Shown here: positions 7,413 through 15,880 of the stretch, piece by piece | How the letters are laid out: each line of letters opens with the position of its first letter | Numbering within the stretch: position 1 is the stretch's first letter | Assembly (NCBI GenBank): GCA_035534615.1 | Contig: DATLRO010000040.1 | Location: 1 to 25,694 of the forward strand | DNA: 25,694 bases | Source of the DNA: JAGWRA01 sp035534615 | GTDB lineage: Bacteria > Acidobacteriota > Vicinamibacteria > Vicinamibacterales > CAVVIG01 | Reading direction: 5' to 3' | Notes under the pieces: generated by a model | Told to the model about the DNA's origin: nothing | The model's input: only the letters and a program-made list of their open reading frames with translations | The model's database searches: none | Position numbers and translations under genes: made by a program

Positions 7413-8792
7413 ATGCGGCCCGCGCCGCGGCGGACGCCCGCCGGGGCCGCCCGGCGTCCGCTGCCCGGCGCGCGGGCCGCTCGACGCCTGCGGGCCCCGC
7501 GGGCCGGTGCCGGCCGGTTTCCCTCCGCCGGCGCCGGCCGGCCGGCCGGCTTCCTGCGCGGCGCGCCGCTCGGCCTTCACCTTCGCACGGGCCCGCTCCT
7601 CCGCCTTGCGCGCCCGGATCGCCGCGATCCGCTCGGCGTGCGGAATCTCGAGGCCTCCCTCCGGCTTCGCGGCGTAGTCGAAATCGGGCACGGTCACGCG
7701 CGGCAGCCGCCGGCCGATCGCCTTCTCGATCTGCCGCAGATCCGGTTCTTCCTCCGGGCACACGAACGTGAACGCACTGCCGGTCGCACCGGCACGCGCC
7801 GTCCGCCCCACGCGGTGGATGTAGTCCTCGGGCACCGCCGGCACGTCGAAGTTGACGACGTGCCCGAGCTCCTGCACGTCGATGCCGCGTGCCGCAATGT
7901 CGGTCGCGACCAGCACGCGATACTTCCCGCTCCTGAAGCCGGCCAGCGCCTCCGTCCGCTGCGGCTGCGATCGATTGCCGTGAATCCGCTCCGCCTCGAT
8001 GCCCTCGCGGACCAGGTGCCGCATGAGGCGATCGGCCCGGTGCTTCGTCCGCGTGAAGACCAGCGCCTCCTGAACTTCTCCCCCCTTGAGGAGCGCGACC
8101 AGCAGGGCCGCCTTCAGCTCGCGCGGCGCGGGATACACCGCCTGTGTAATGCCGACGGCCGGCGCCGACGGCCGTTCGACGTTGATCGTCACCGGATCCC
8201 GCAGCATCTCGCGGCTCAGCGTCGCGATCGGCGGCGGGATGGTGGCGCTGAAGAACAGGGTCTGCCGCCGCGGCGGCAGGTGGCGGAGGATCCGCCGGAT
8301 GTCGGGCAGGAAGCCCATGTCCAGCATCCGGTCGGCCTCGTCCAGCACCAGGTACTCCAGGCCCGCCAGCTTCGCGTAGGGCGCCTTGAAGTGATCGAGC
8401 AGCCGGCCCGGCGTCGCCACGACCACGTCCACCCCGCTTCTGAGGGCGTGCTCCTGCGGCCCCATGCCGACGCCGCCGAAAATCGCCGCGCCCGTGATCG
8501 GCGTGTGAAGGGCCAGATTCTTCAGGTCGTCGTGCACCTGCGCGGCCAGTTCGCGCGTCGGCGTCAGCACGAGGACCCGCGTCGTCCCGCGCGGCCGGCC
8601 GATGAGCCGATGCAGGATCGGGAGCAGGAACGCGGCCGTCTTGCCGCTGCCGGTCATCGCGCAGGCCAGGACGTCCCGTCCGGCCAGCGCGGCCGGAATC
8701 GCATCCGATTGGATGGGCGTGGGACGGACGAACCCGAGCTCCTTGAGACCGCGCAGGAGATCGGGGTGCAGCTTGAGCTGGGAAAAAGACAT
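7389..8792 (-). CDS. DEAD-box RNA helicase, RhlE-like
   Basis: A 467-residue ATP-dependent RNA helicase, likely acting in ribosome assembly or RNA turnover. Motifs in order: Q motif Gln28 in TPIQ, motif I AMTGSGKT (45-52), PTREL (78-82), TPGR near 127, DEAD (151-154), SAT (182-184), then the second RecA domain with VFTRTKHRAD, ATDIAARGIDV and HRVGRTARAG. The C-terminus, from about residue 395, is a basic Ala/Arg/Lys stretch followed by a Gly/Pro/Arg-rich disordered tail, a common RNA-binding add-on in RhlE and CsdA relatives. The ATG at 8792 is chosen over an in-frame GTG-type extension at 8816 because AGGAGT lies 4 bases upstream and MSFSQL is the usual RhlE opening. The gene is monocistronic. 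Confidence 0.93.
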   Translation of the reverse strand: MSFSQLKLHPDLLRGLKELGFVRPTPIQSDAIPAALAGRDVLACAMTGSGKTAAFLLPILHRLIGRPRGTTRVLVLTPTRELAAQVHDDLKNLALHTPITGAAIFGGVGMGPQEHALRSGVDVVVATPGRLLDHFKAPYAKLAGLEYLVLDEADRMLDMGFLPDIRRILRHLPPRRQTLFFSATIPPPIATLSREMLRDPVTINVERPSAPAVGITQAVYPAPRELKAALLVALLKGGEVQEALVFTRTKHRADRLMRHLVREGIEAERIHGNRSQPQRTEALAGFRSGKYRVLVATDIAARGIDVQELGHVVNFDVPAVPEDYIHRVGRTARAGATGSAFTFVCPEEEPDLRQIEKAIGRRLPRVTVPDFDYAAKPEGGLEIPHAERIAAIRARKAEERARAKVKAERRAAQEAGRPAGAGGGKPAGTGPRGPQASSGPRAGQRTPGGPGGRPPRRGPHRPGGRPR

Positions 8793-8857
8793 GACACTCC
8801 TTGCCGACCGGCACACGAGGTGCGGGGCATCCGTGGGCCGTACAGCCCGACCCCTCT

Positions 8858-8887
8858 ATTGTGTCGGAGAACGCACCGGCGCGTGAA
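8858..8887 (-). promoter_or_regulatory. Candidate promoter of the DEAD-box helicase gene
   Basis: On the minus strand TTCACG (8887-8882) and CACAAT (8863-8858) are spaced by 18 bases; each matches 4 or 5 of 6 consensus bases. It would give a leader of about 60 bases before the ATG at 8792, long enough for 5'-end control of a helicase mRNA. Confidence 0.35.
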
Positions 8888-8959
8888 CCGGAACGCGCGG
8901 GCGAGCCGGGGGGCTCCCGCGGGCCGGGCGCCCCCCGGCGAAACGCCCCGGACGGCCGT

Positions 8960-8988
8960 TTGCAGCCTGACCGGACAGACGGTATGCT
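8960..8988 (+). promoter_or_regulatory. Sigma-70-like promoter of the iorAB-like operon
   Basis: TTGCAG (8960-8965) and TATGCT (8983-8988) are spaced by exactly 17 bases, each matching 4 of 6 consensus bases. This is one of the clearest promoters in the window. It predicts a leader of about 80 bases before the ATG at 9078. Confidence 0.55.
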
Positions 8989-9077
8989 CACCCAGGCACC
9001 ATGCCACTCCCCCGACGCGTCGTCCTCCCCCCGGCACGCCGCGGGACCGATTCCACGAACGACAGGAGACCGAGGTC

Positions 9078-9584
9078 ATGCGGTTCGAGCTGACAGTCAA
9101 CGGGCGATCGAGCACGGTGGACGTGTCTCCCGACACGCCGCTGCTGTGGGTGATCCGGGACGTCCTCAATCTGAAGGGAACGAAGTACGGCTGCGGAATC
9201 GGCCAGTGCGGGGCCTGCATGGTCCACGTGGCCGGACGGGCCGTGCACTCGTGCCTCACGCCGGTCTCGCGGGCGGCGCACCTGCCGATCACGACGGTGG
9301 AGGGACTCTCGGCCGACGGCACGCACCCGGTGCAGATCGCCTGGCGGGAGGTCGACGTGCCGCAGTGCGGCTACTGTCAGGCCGGCCAGATCATGTCCGC
9401 CTCGGCGCTCCTGGCCCGGACGCCGAAGCCGACCGACGAGGACATCGATGCGGCCATGAGCGGCAACCTGTGCCGCTGCGGCACGTACCTGCGCATCCGC
9501 CAGGCCGTGCACAAGGCGGCCGCCCTCGCGGCCGGCCCGTCCACCCAGCCCGGCTCCGCGTCACGGCGCGGCGGTCGCGAATAA
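9078..9584 (+). CDS. iorA: 2Fe-2S small subunit of a molybdenum hydroxylase (isoquinoline 1-oxidoreductase alpha-like)
   Basis: A 168-residue subunit that carries two [2Fe-2S] clusters and passes electrons from the molybdenum site of its partner. The plant-type ferredoxin domain has Cys39, Cys44, Cys47 and Cys59 in CGIGQCGAC and HSC. The helical C-terminal domain has Cys97, Cys100, Cys132 and Cys134 in CGYC and CRC. All eight ligands are present. There is no signal peptide, so if the complex is periplasmic this subunit must be carried out folded with the Tat-tagged large subunit. The ATG at 9078 is preceded by AGGAG at 9064-9068 and a GAGG at 9072-9075. The large-subunit gene begins 16 bases after the stop. 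Relatives oxidise isoquinoline, aldehydes or nicotinate-type rings; the actual substrate is not determined, so the symbol marks similarity only. Confidence 0.9.
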   Translation: MRFELTVNGRSSTVDVSPDTPLLWVIRDVLNLKGTKYGCGIGQCGACMVHVAGRAVHSCLTPVSRAAHLPITTVEGLSADGTHPVQIAWREVDVPQCGYCQAGQIMSASALLARTPKPTDEDIDAAMSGNLCRCGTYLRIRQAVHKAAALAAGPSTQPGSASRRGGRE

Positions 9585-9600
9585 GGAGGCGTGAGCAGCC

Positions 9601-11820
9601 ATGACCATGAATCGACGCGCCTTTCTTCGCGTCTCCGCCCTGGCCGGCGGCGGGATGCTGATCGGCCTGTACTCCCGACCGGCGCTTGCCCAGCTGCGGC
9701 GCCCCGGCCCGCCGCCCGAGCCGAGCGCGTACATCCGCATCGCCGCCGACGGCACCGTCACGATCATGGCCAAGGACCCGGAAGTGGGCCAGGGCGTGAA
9801 GACCATGCTGCCGATGCTGATCGCCGAAGAGCTCGACGCCGACTGGGCGCACGTGGTGATCGAGCAGGCGGATCTCGATCCGGCGAAGTACGCCATGCAG
9901 TTCACCGGCGGCAGCACGGCGACCCCCATCAACTGGGATCCGATGCGGCAGGTCGGCGCCGCCTGCCGGCAGATGCTGCTGGCCGCCGCCGCGGAGCTGT
10001 GGCACGTCTCCCCGTCGACCTGCTCGACGACCGCCGGGCGGGTGCTCCACCACGCATCGAACCGGTCGGCCGGCTATGGTGAACTCGCGGCCCGCGCGGC
10101 GGCGCTGCCGGTCCCCGACGTGTCGGCGGTCGCGCTCAAGAATCCCCGGGACTACCGCATCATCGGGCACACGCAGGGGGGATGCGACGTCCACGCCATC
10201 GTCACCGGTCAGCCGCTGTTCGGCATCGACATGACGCTGCCCGGCATGCTGTACGCCGTCTACCAGAAGTGCCCGGTGTTCGGCGGCAAGGTGGTCAACG
10301 CGAACGTCGAGGAGGTCGGCCGGCTGCCGGGCGTGCGTCACGCGTTCGTCGTCGCCGGCGCGGTGCCGGACGGGGAGATCCTGGCCGGCGATCCGGGCCT
10401 GCTGCCCGGCGTGGCGATCGTGGCCGACACCTGGTGGCAGGCCCAGTCGGCGCGGAAGCAGCTCAAGGTCGTCTGGGACGAAGGCAAGGGCGCGGCGCAG
10501 AGCAGCGCCGGCTTCGCACAGCAGGCCGAGACGCTCTCGAAGCAGCCGCCCGCCCGGACGCTGCGACACGACGGCGACGTCGACACGGCCCTGCAGCACG
10601 CCGCCGCGCACGTCGAGGCGGCCTACGCGTATCCGTTCATCGCGCACGCCCCGCTCGAGCCGCAGAACTGCACGGCGCACTACACGGACGGCCACCTGGT
10701 CATCTGGTCGACGAGCCAGACGCCCGCGAACGGCCGCGGCCTCGTGGCGCGCACGCTCGGCATGCCCGAAGACCGGATCACCATCCACATGCTGCGGGCC
10801 GGCGGCGGCTTCGGCCGGCGCCTCACCAACGACTACCTGGTGGAGGCGGCCTGGATCGCGAAGACCGTCGGCGTGCCGGTGAAGCTGCTGTGGGCGCGCG
10901 AAGACGACATGACGAACGACTACTACCGCCCCGCCGGGTTCCAGTACCTGAAGGGGGGCGTGGACGCGTCGGGCCGGCTGATCGCCTGGCACAACCACTT
11001 CGTCACGTGGGGCGAGGGGGATCGCTACTCGCCCTCCGCCACGCTGTCGCCGACCGAGTTCCCGGCGCGCTACGTGCCGAACTTCACGCTGGGCACGTCC
11101 GTGATGCCGCTGTGGCTGAAGACGGGCGCCCTGCGCGCGCCCGGCAGCAACGTGCATGCGTTCGTCATCCAGTCCTTCCTCGACGAGCTGGCCCACGCCG
11201 CCGGCCGGGACCCGGTGGCGTTCAGGCGGACCCTGCTCGACGCGGCACCGCTGCCGGCGCCGGCCCCGCCCGCCGGACCCTTCGGGGCGCAGTTCGACGC
11301 CGGCCGCATGCGGGGCGTCCTCGATCTGGTCGCCGCGAGGTCAGGATGGGCGGAGCGGAAGACGCAGGCGGGACGGGCGCTCGGCGTGGCGTTCCACTTC
11401 AGCCATCTCGGGTACTTCGCCGAGGTCGCGGACGTCAGCGTGACCGCCGGCCACCGCGTGAAGATCCACAGGGTCTGGGTGGCGGCCGACATCGGCCGCC
11501 AGATCATCAACCCCGGCGCCGCGGAGAACATGGTGCAGGGGGCGATCATCGACGGCCTCAGCGAGCTGATGGCGCAGGAGATCACGCTCGAGCACGGGCG
11601 GGTCATGCAGACCAACTACGACCGCCATCCGATGGTCCGCCTGATGCAGGCGCCGCCGGAGATCGACGTCCACTGGCTGAAGACCGATCACCCGCCGACC
11701 GGTCTGGGCGAGCCGGCGCTGCCGCCGATCATCCCGGCGGTCTGCAACGCGATCTTCACGGCGACCGGCACGCGGATCCGGACGCTGCCGCTCGCCAACC
11801 ACGGCTTCAGCTGGGCGTAG
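9601..11820 (+). CDS. iorB: Molybdopterin-binding large subunit, Tat-exported (isoquinoline 1-oxidoreductase beta-like)
   Basis: A 739-residue catalytic subunit of the xanthine oxidase family. It opens with a twin-arginine signal (RRAFLR at residues 5-10, a hydrophobic stretch, and an ALA site near 28-30), so the folded complex is expected in the periplasm. Seen further on: GQGVKTM near 65 and GGGFGRRL at 401-408, a cofactor-binding loop of the family. The TGLGEPALPP motif at 700-709 contains Glu704, the expected catalytic base. The arrangement matches IorB-type proteins, in which a single chain is shorter and circularly different from classical XdhB/CoxL. AAGGAGG at 9583-9589 overlaps the stop of the small-subunit gene and lies 11 bases before the ATG at 9601; an ATG two codons later is an alternative. 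No cofactor-insertion gene and no cytochrome electron acceptor is adjacent. Confidence 0.9.
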   Translation: MTMNRRAFLRVSALAGGGMLIGLYSRPALAQLRRPGPPPEPSAYIRIAADGTVTIMAKDPEVGQGVKTMLPMLIAEELDADWAHVVIEQADLDPAKYAMQFTGGSTATPINWDPMRQVGAACRQMLLAAAAELWHVSPSTCSTTAGRVLHHASNRSAGYGELAARAAALPVPDVSAVALKNPRDYRIIGHTQGGCDVHAIVTGQPLFGIDMTLPGMLYAVYQKCPVFGGKVVNANVEEVGRLPGVRHAFVVAGAVPDGEILAGDPGLLPGVAIVADTWWQAQSARKQLKVVWDEGKGAAQSSAGFAQQAETLSKQPPARTLRHDGDVDTALQHAAAHVEAAYAYPFIAHAPLEPQNCTAHYTDGHLVIWSTSQTPANGRGLVARTLGMPEDRITIHMLRAGGGFGRRLTNDYLVEAAWIAKTVGVPVKLLWAREDDMTNDYYRPAGFQYLKGGVDASGRLIAWHNHFVTWGEGDRYSPSATLSPTEFPARYVPNFTLGTSVMPLWLKTGALRAPGSNVHAFVIQSFLDELAHAAGRDPVAFRRTLLDAAPLPAPAPPAGPFGAQFDAGRMRGVLDLVAARSGWAERKTQAGRALGVAFHFSHLGYFAEVADVSVTAGHRVKIHRVWVAADIGRQIINPGAAENMVQGAIIDGLSELMAQEITLEHGRVMQTNYDRHPMVRLMQAPPEIDVHWLKTDHPPTGLGEPALPPIIPAVCNAIFTATGTRIRTLPLANHGFSWA

Positions 11821-11848
11821 CGCCCGCGCGGCGCCTCCACCTTCCGAA

Positions 11849-11877
11849 CGGACGCCGGGGCGGTCCCCCGGCGTCCG
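11849..11877. terminator. Bidirectional hairpin terminator between the iorB-like and ADOP genes
   Basis: A perfect 12-base-pair stem (CGGACGCCGGGG at 11849-11860 with CCCCGGCGTCCG at 11866-11877) and a 5-base loop sit between two convergent genes. No T-tract follows on either strand. Confidence 0.65.
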
Positions 11878-11904
11878 CCGACTCCCGGGATCCCGGCCGG
11901 TCGC

Positions 11905-14430
11905 CTACTCGGACCGCAGCGCCTCGAGCGGCACGACCTTCGTGGCGCGCCGCGCCGGGAAATAGCTGGCCAGCAGCGCGGCCGACGCCAGCGCCAGGGG
12001 AGCCACGACGAACACGAGGGGGTCGAACGCGCCGACCCGGTAGAGCATGCCGCTGACGAGCTTCGCGAGCCCGGCCGACAGCAGCAGGCCGATCCCCAGA
12101 CCGATGCCGGTCAGCAGGAATCCTTCCTTCAGCATCATCCAGAGGACGTCGCGCGGTTCGGCGCCGAGCGCCATCCGGATGCCGATCTCGCGCGTCCGCC
12201 GCGACACGACGTACGCCTTCACCCCGTAGACCCCGACCGCGGCGAGCACCAGCGCCAGCGCGCCGAACAGCGTGAACATCCGCGCGCCCGTCCGCACCAT
12301 CCAGAGGTCGACGTCCGCGTCCCGGTGCTGCGCCATGGTCTGCAGGGACAGGATCGGCAGCTCCGGATCGACGTCGCGAATCGCGCGCCGGACGACGCCG
12401 AGCATGGCGACCTCGCCGGCCGGGTCGCCGGCCGTGACCCGGAGGTGGATGAACATGTTCGACCGGTCGTGGGTGCCGAACGGCAGGTACACGTGCGGCA
12501 CCGGGGTCTGGTCGAAGAGGTCGTGCCTCACCCCCTGCACCACCCCGACGATCTCGGCGAGCTCCGCCGTGCGGCCGTTCTCGGTCGTCCCGATCTGAAT
12601 CTGCCGGCCGACCGGATCGCGCCCGGGGAACAGCCGTGCCGCCAGCGGCGCGTCGATGATCGCGAGGGGGCGCCCGCCGGCTGACGGCCGCTCCTCCGCC
12701 GCCGTGAACTCGCGGCCGCGCAGCACGGGCAACCGGAGCGTGTGGAAGTACCCCGCCCCGACGATCGTGTAGATCGCATCGACCCGGTGGCCGGTGGTGC
12801 GTCCACCGCCGGCCGACTCGCCCGGCACCGAGACGGTCCGGTCCTCGGTGATGTCGCCGAACGACACCGACGAAGCGAGGCTCGCCGATTCGACGCCCGG
12901 CAGCGCGCGGAGCCGTGCCAGGACCCGCTGGTACGTCGCCCTGCCCTGCGCGTCGTCCGCACCGCCGAGGCCCGGATCGACGTTCACCAGCAGCTCGTGG
13001 TCGAACCGATATCCGGGATCGGCCGACGCGGCCAGCAGCGCGCCGCGCGCGAAGAGCCCGCCCGAGACCAGCAGCGCCAGCGCAAGGGCGATCTGCCCCA
13101 CCACCATGGCGTTGCGTCCCGACAGGCGGCCCACGTGCTCGCTGCCGCCCCGCTCCCCGGTTCCCTTCAGGTCGCTGACGACATCCGTCCGGGTGAGCCG
13201 CCAGGCCGGCGCGAGGCCGAAGAACGCCGTGCTGCCGACGGCGAACAGCACGGTCGCGATCAACACGTGGGTGTCGGGGGTCGGCGAAAAGGCGAGCACG
13301 AGCGGCAGGCGGCCCGCCAGCGACGCGACGAGCAGCCGCATGGCACCGTACGCCAGGGCGAGGCCGATCGCGCCCCCGGCCAGCGACAGCAGCAGCCCCT
13401 CGGTGAGCAGCTGGCGCACGATCCGCCCGCGCCGGGCGCCCAGCGCGAGCTGTACGGCCACGTCGCGCCGGCGGCCCGCGCCGCGCGCCAGCATCATGTT
13501 CGCCAGGTTCAGACAGACAATGAGCAGGACGGCGCCCGCCATGGCCAGCAGCAGGGCGCCGACGGCGTTGAAGGGATCGTTGGTCTGCGGGTTGACGCTG
13601 ACGCCGAGCCGCGGCAGCGTCGCGACGGACAGCTGATACCCCTTGCTCGTCGGATCCTGCGCGGCCATCCCGGCCGCCAGGGCCTCGAGCCGCGGACGCG
13701 CCGAGGCCATCGTCAGGCCGGGCGCCAGGCGGCCGGCCAGGATGAGCGCGCGCGTCCGCGGATCGCCCAGTCTGTCGTGCCGCCCTTCCTTGAAGACGTC
13801 ATTGACGACGCGATCGTAGACGCCGAGTGGCAGCCACACTTCCGGCCCGGCCAGCCCCATCGTCCCGGCGAACCGCGGCTCCGCAATGCCGACGATCGTG
13901 AACGGACGGCCGTTGATGCGAAGCGTCCTGCCGACCAGGTCCGGATCGGATCCGTGCGCACGCCAGTACGCGTCGCCGACGATGACGACCGGGATGTTTG
14001 CGCCGGGCTTCTCCTCGCTCGCGGTGAACGTCCGACCCCGCTCGAGCGGTGCGTCGAGCACCGAGAAGAAGTTCGAGGAGACGACACCGGCGAACGCCTG
14101 GTGCGTCGCCGCCCCCTCACCGATGCCGACCATCGCGAACGTCTGCGCCATCAACCCGGCGAACACGTCGTGGCGGGCCCGGATGGCGGAGAACTCATCG
14201 TAGGTGAACTCGCGGTAGCTGTGGGGCCGCTTCGGGTCGTTGGAGTAGAGCCCGACGAGCCGGTCGGGGTGACCGGCCGGCTGCTGGAACAGCAGGGCAT
14301 TGACCAGGCTGAACACGGCGCTGTTCACGCCGATCCCGAGCGACAGGATGACGAGGGCGACGGCCGTGAAGCCGGGCGTCTTGCGGAGCGCGCGGAGCGC
14401 GTGGCGAACATCCTGCGTAAGTGTCTGCAT
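11905..14430 (-). CDS. ADOP-family ABC transporter permease (FtsX/MacB type, orphan)
   Basis: An 841-residue inner-membrane protein with the layout of acidobacterial duplicated orphan permeases. It begins with a typical lead (DVRHALRALRKTPGFTAVA), a membrane helix at about 21-42, and a large periplasmic MacB-like domain with an FFSVLDAPLERGRTF segment. A first FtsX block with helices follows around 290-315, 340-365 and 385-410. The second half repeats the pattern and ends with an FtsX block containing YVVSRRTREIGIRMALGAEP and FPARRATKVVPLEALRSE, the standard C-terminal signature. No ATPase gene is adjacent, as is usual for these paralogue-rich proteins. Their role is unknown; some ABC ATPase in trans may serve them. 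The ATG at 14430 has no obvious ribosome site, and nested inverted repeats lie just upstream. It is transcribed divergently from the aldo/keto reductase gene. Confidence 0.9.
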   Translation of the reverse strand: MQTLTQDVRHALRALRKTPGFTAVALVILSLGIGVNSAVFSLVNALLFQQPAGHPDRLVGLYSNDPKRPHSYREFTYDEFSAIRARHDVFAGLMAQTFAMVGIGEGAATHQAFAGVVSSNFFSVLDAPLERGRTFTASEEKPGANIPVVIVGDAYWRAHGSDPDLVGRTLRINGRPFTIVGIAEPRFAGTMGLAGPEVWLPLGVYDRVVNDVFKEGRHDRLGDPRTRALILAGRLAPGLTMASARPRLEALAAGMAAQDPTSKGYQLSVATLPRLGVSVNPQTNDPFNAVGALLLAMAGAVLLIVCLNLANMMLARGAGRRRDVAVQLALGARRGRIVRQLLTEGLLLSLAGGAIGLALAYGAMRLLVASLAGRLPLVLAFSPTPDTHVLIATVLFAVGSTAFFGLAPAWRLTRTDVVSDLKGTGERGGSEHVGRLSGRNAMVVGQIALALALLVSGGLFARGALLAASADPGYRFDHELLVNVDPGLGGADDAQGRATYQRVLARLRALPGVESASLASSVSFGDITEDRTVSVPGESAGGGRTTGHRVDAIYTIVGAGYFHTLRLPVLRGREFTAAEERPSAGGRPLAIIDAPLAARLFPGRDPVGRQIQIGTTENGRTAELAEIVGVVQGVRHDLFDQTPVPHVYLPFGTHDRSNMFIHLRVTAGDPAGEVAMLGVVRRAIRDVDPELPILSLQTMAQHRDADVDLWMVRTGARMFTLFGALALVLAAVGVYGVKAYVVSRRTREIGIRMALGAEPRDVLWMMLKEGFLLTGIGLGIGLLLSAGLAKLVSGMLYRVGAFDPLVFVVAPLALASAALLASYFPARRATKVVPLEALRSE

Positions 14431-14611
14431 GGCCGGGACTCACCTGACAGGCCGTCAGCGACTGCGAGTCATCGTTTCGGACGGCTGCTGGAGTGGACGA
14501 CGCTGGCGGACCGGGAGTTCCCGTCCGGCCGGCGCCGCGGTCCTTCTGCCCGCGCCGCGTCTCGGCTACACTCACAGGGAGGGGCGGCCCGGCCAGCCCC
14601 GATTCCAGACC

Positions 14612-15556
14612 GTGAAAGAACGCATCCTCGGCCCATCCGGTCTCAAGGTCTCCATCGTCGGCCTCGGCTGCAACAATTTCGGCGGCCGTCTCGATTTCGA
14701 GGCGACGAAGGCGGTCGTCCACCGCGCGCTCGATCTGGGCGTCACGCTGTTCGACACCGCCGACATCTACGGCAACCGGGGCGCCTCCGAGGAATTCCTC
14801 GGGCGGGCGCTGGGCGACCGGCGCAAGGCCATCGTGCTGGCGACCAAGTTCGGCATGGCCATGAGCGACGATGGCACCCTGCAGGGTGGCTCCCGGCGTT
14901 ACATCATGCGGGCGGTCGAAGACAGCCTGCGCCGGCTGCGGACCGACTGGATCGATCTCTACCAGCTGCACCAGGCCGATCCGCTGACGCCGATCGAGGA
15001 AACGCTCCGGGCGCTCGACGATCTGGTCCACCAGGGCAAGGTGCGGTACGTGGGATGTTCGAACCTGCCGGCGTGGCGCGTGGTCGAAGCGCGCTGGACG
15101 GCGAAGCAGCTGAACCTCAACGCGTTCATCGCCTGCCAGGACGAGTACAGCCTGCTCGTGCGCGGACTCGAGCGCGAGCTCCTCCCGGCAATCCAGGCCT
15201 ACGGGCTCGGCCTGCTGCCGTTCTTTCCGCTCGCCAGCGGCCTGCTGACCGGCAAATACGCGCGGACGGCCCCGCTCCCCGCAGGCACGCGCCTCGCCGG
15301 CTCGAAGGGGCTGGCCGACCGGTACCTCAACGAGGCGAACTGGACGGCCGTGGAGCGGCTGGAGCGACTCGCGCAGGCGCGCGGCCACACGCTCCTCGAG
15401 CTGGCGTTCGGCTGGCTGCTGTCGCACGCGCCGGTGGCGAGCGTGATTGCGGGCGCCACGCGGCCCGAGCAGGTCGAGCAGAACGTGCAGGCCGCCGGCT
15501 GGGAGCTCCGGCCGGACGATCTCGCCGAGATCGACCGCGCGGGCGGTCGGCCGTAG
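14612..15556 (+). CDS. Aldo/keto reductase
   Basis: A 314-residue NADPH-dependent oxidoreductase of the TIM-barrel AKR superfamily. The catalytic tetrad is visible: Asp48 and Tyr53 in FDTADIYG, Lys79 in LATKFG, and His120 in LYQLHQAD. The C-terminal cofactor region has VIAGATRPEQVEQNVQAAGW, as expected for binding the NADP phosphate. The general form (multimeric YghZ/YajO-like, with QDEYSLLVR after the active site) suggests a broad-range carbonyl or sugar-aldehyde reductase, but the substrate cannot be inferred. The GTG at 14612 is the only sensible start, since the family begins a few residues before the LGPSGLKVS strand. A TACACT -10-like hexamer at 14567-14572 and a GGGAGGGG purine run at 14577-14584 lie upstream, the latter too far to serve this GTG well. 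Confidence 0.9.
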   Translation: MKERILGPSGLKVSIVGLGCNNFGGRLDFEATKAVVHRALDLGVTLFDTADIYGNRGASEEFLGRALGDRRKAIVLATKFGMAMSDDGTLQGGSRRYIMRAVEDSLRRLRTDWIDLYQLHQADPLTPIEETLRALDDLVHQGKVRYVGCSNLPAWRVVEARWTAKQLNLNAFIACQDEYSLLVRGLERELLPAIQAYGLGLLPFFPLASGLLTGKYARTAPLPAGTRLAGSKGLADRYLNEANWTAVERLERLAQARGHTLLELAFGWLLSHAPVASVIAGATRPEQVEQNVQAAGWELRPDDLAEIDRAGGRP

Positions 15557-15880
15557 CGCCCCGGCGGCCGATCCCCGGCGCGCTCATCATGCGCGCCACA
15601 CGGGAGCGTCCGCCGGCGATCGGGTCCGATCGACCGGTCTCCCTGACGGTCATCCGTCACGCGCGATCTTCCCTGCCAGTCCCGGCGCGCCGCGCGCGCG
15701 TTGCGTGCAACCGTGATGACGATTCCGTCAACGGTTCGCGCTGCACACGTTGCACGCGATCGCCCGTCGCGGTCTTGATCGGATCACGGCGCCGTTCGAT
15801 CATCGCAGTCTCCCGTCCACGACCGCCGCCTCCGACACGCGCCGGCGGCGTGACCCAGTCATCCGAAAGGGGGCCTCGCG
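15557..15880. other. Non-coding gap of 324 bases with complex inverted repeats
   Basis: No convincing gene is seen here. The left part is featureless high-GC DNA. The middle (15700-15757) holds a cluster of overlapping inverted repeats described separately. The right part has a candidate amidase promoter, TTGATC at 15775-15780 and GATCAT at 15798-15803 with a 17-base spacer, each matching 4 of 6 consensus bases. Confidence 0.5.
15700..15757. repeat. Cluster of nested and overlapping inverted repeats
   Basis: AACCGT (15709-15714) pairs with ACGGTT (15731-15736), and inside it TGACG (15717-15721) pairs with CGTCA (15726-15730) around an ATTC loop. This makes an 11-pair stem with one 2-base bulge. 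GCGTGCAAC (15703-15711) can instead pair with GTTGCACGC (15749-15757), and GTTGC/GCAAC (15700-15711) forms a third, small dyad. The structures are mutually exclusive. Function unknown: operator cluster, terminator or leader structure are all possible. Confidence 0.6.

Noticed and set aside
9391..11196. A 601-codon open frame on the minus strand
   Set aside because: It is antisense to the molybdopterin subunit, whose cofactor motifs and catalytic Glu are intact.
15700..15757. Integron attC site or tRNA
   Set aside because: The repeats lack the conserved RYYYAAC and GTTRRRY cores at the ends, there is no T-loop or acceptor stem, and no integrase or cassette-like neighbour is present.
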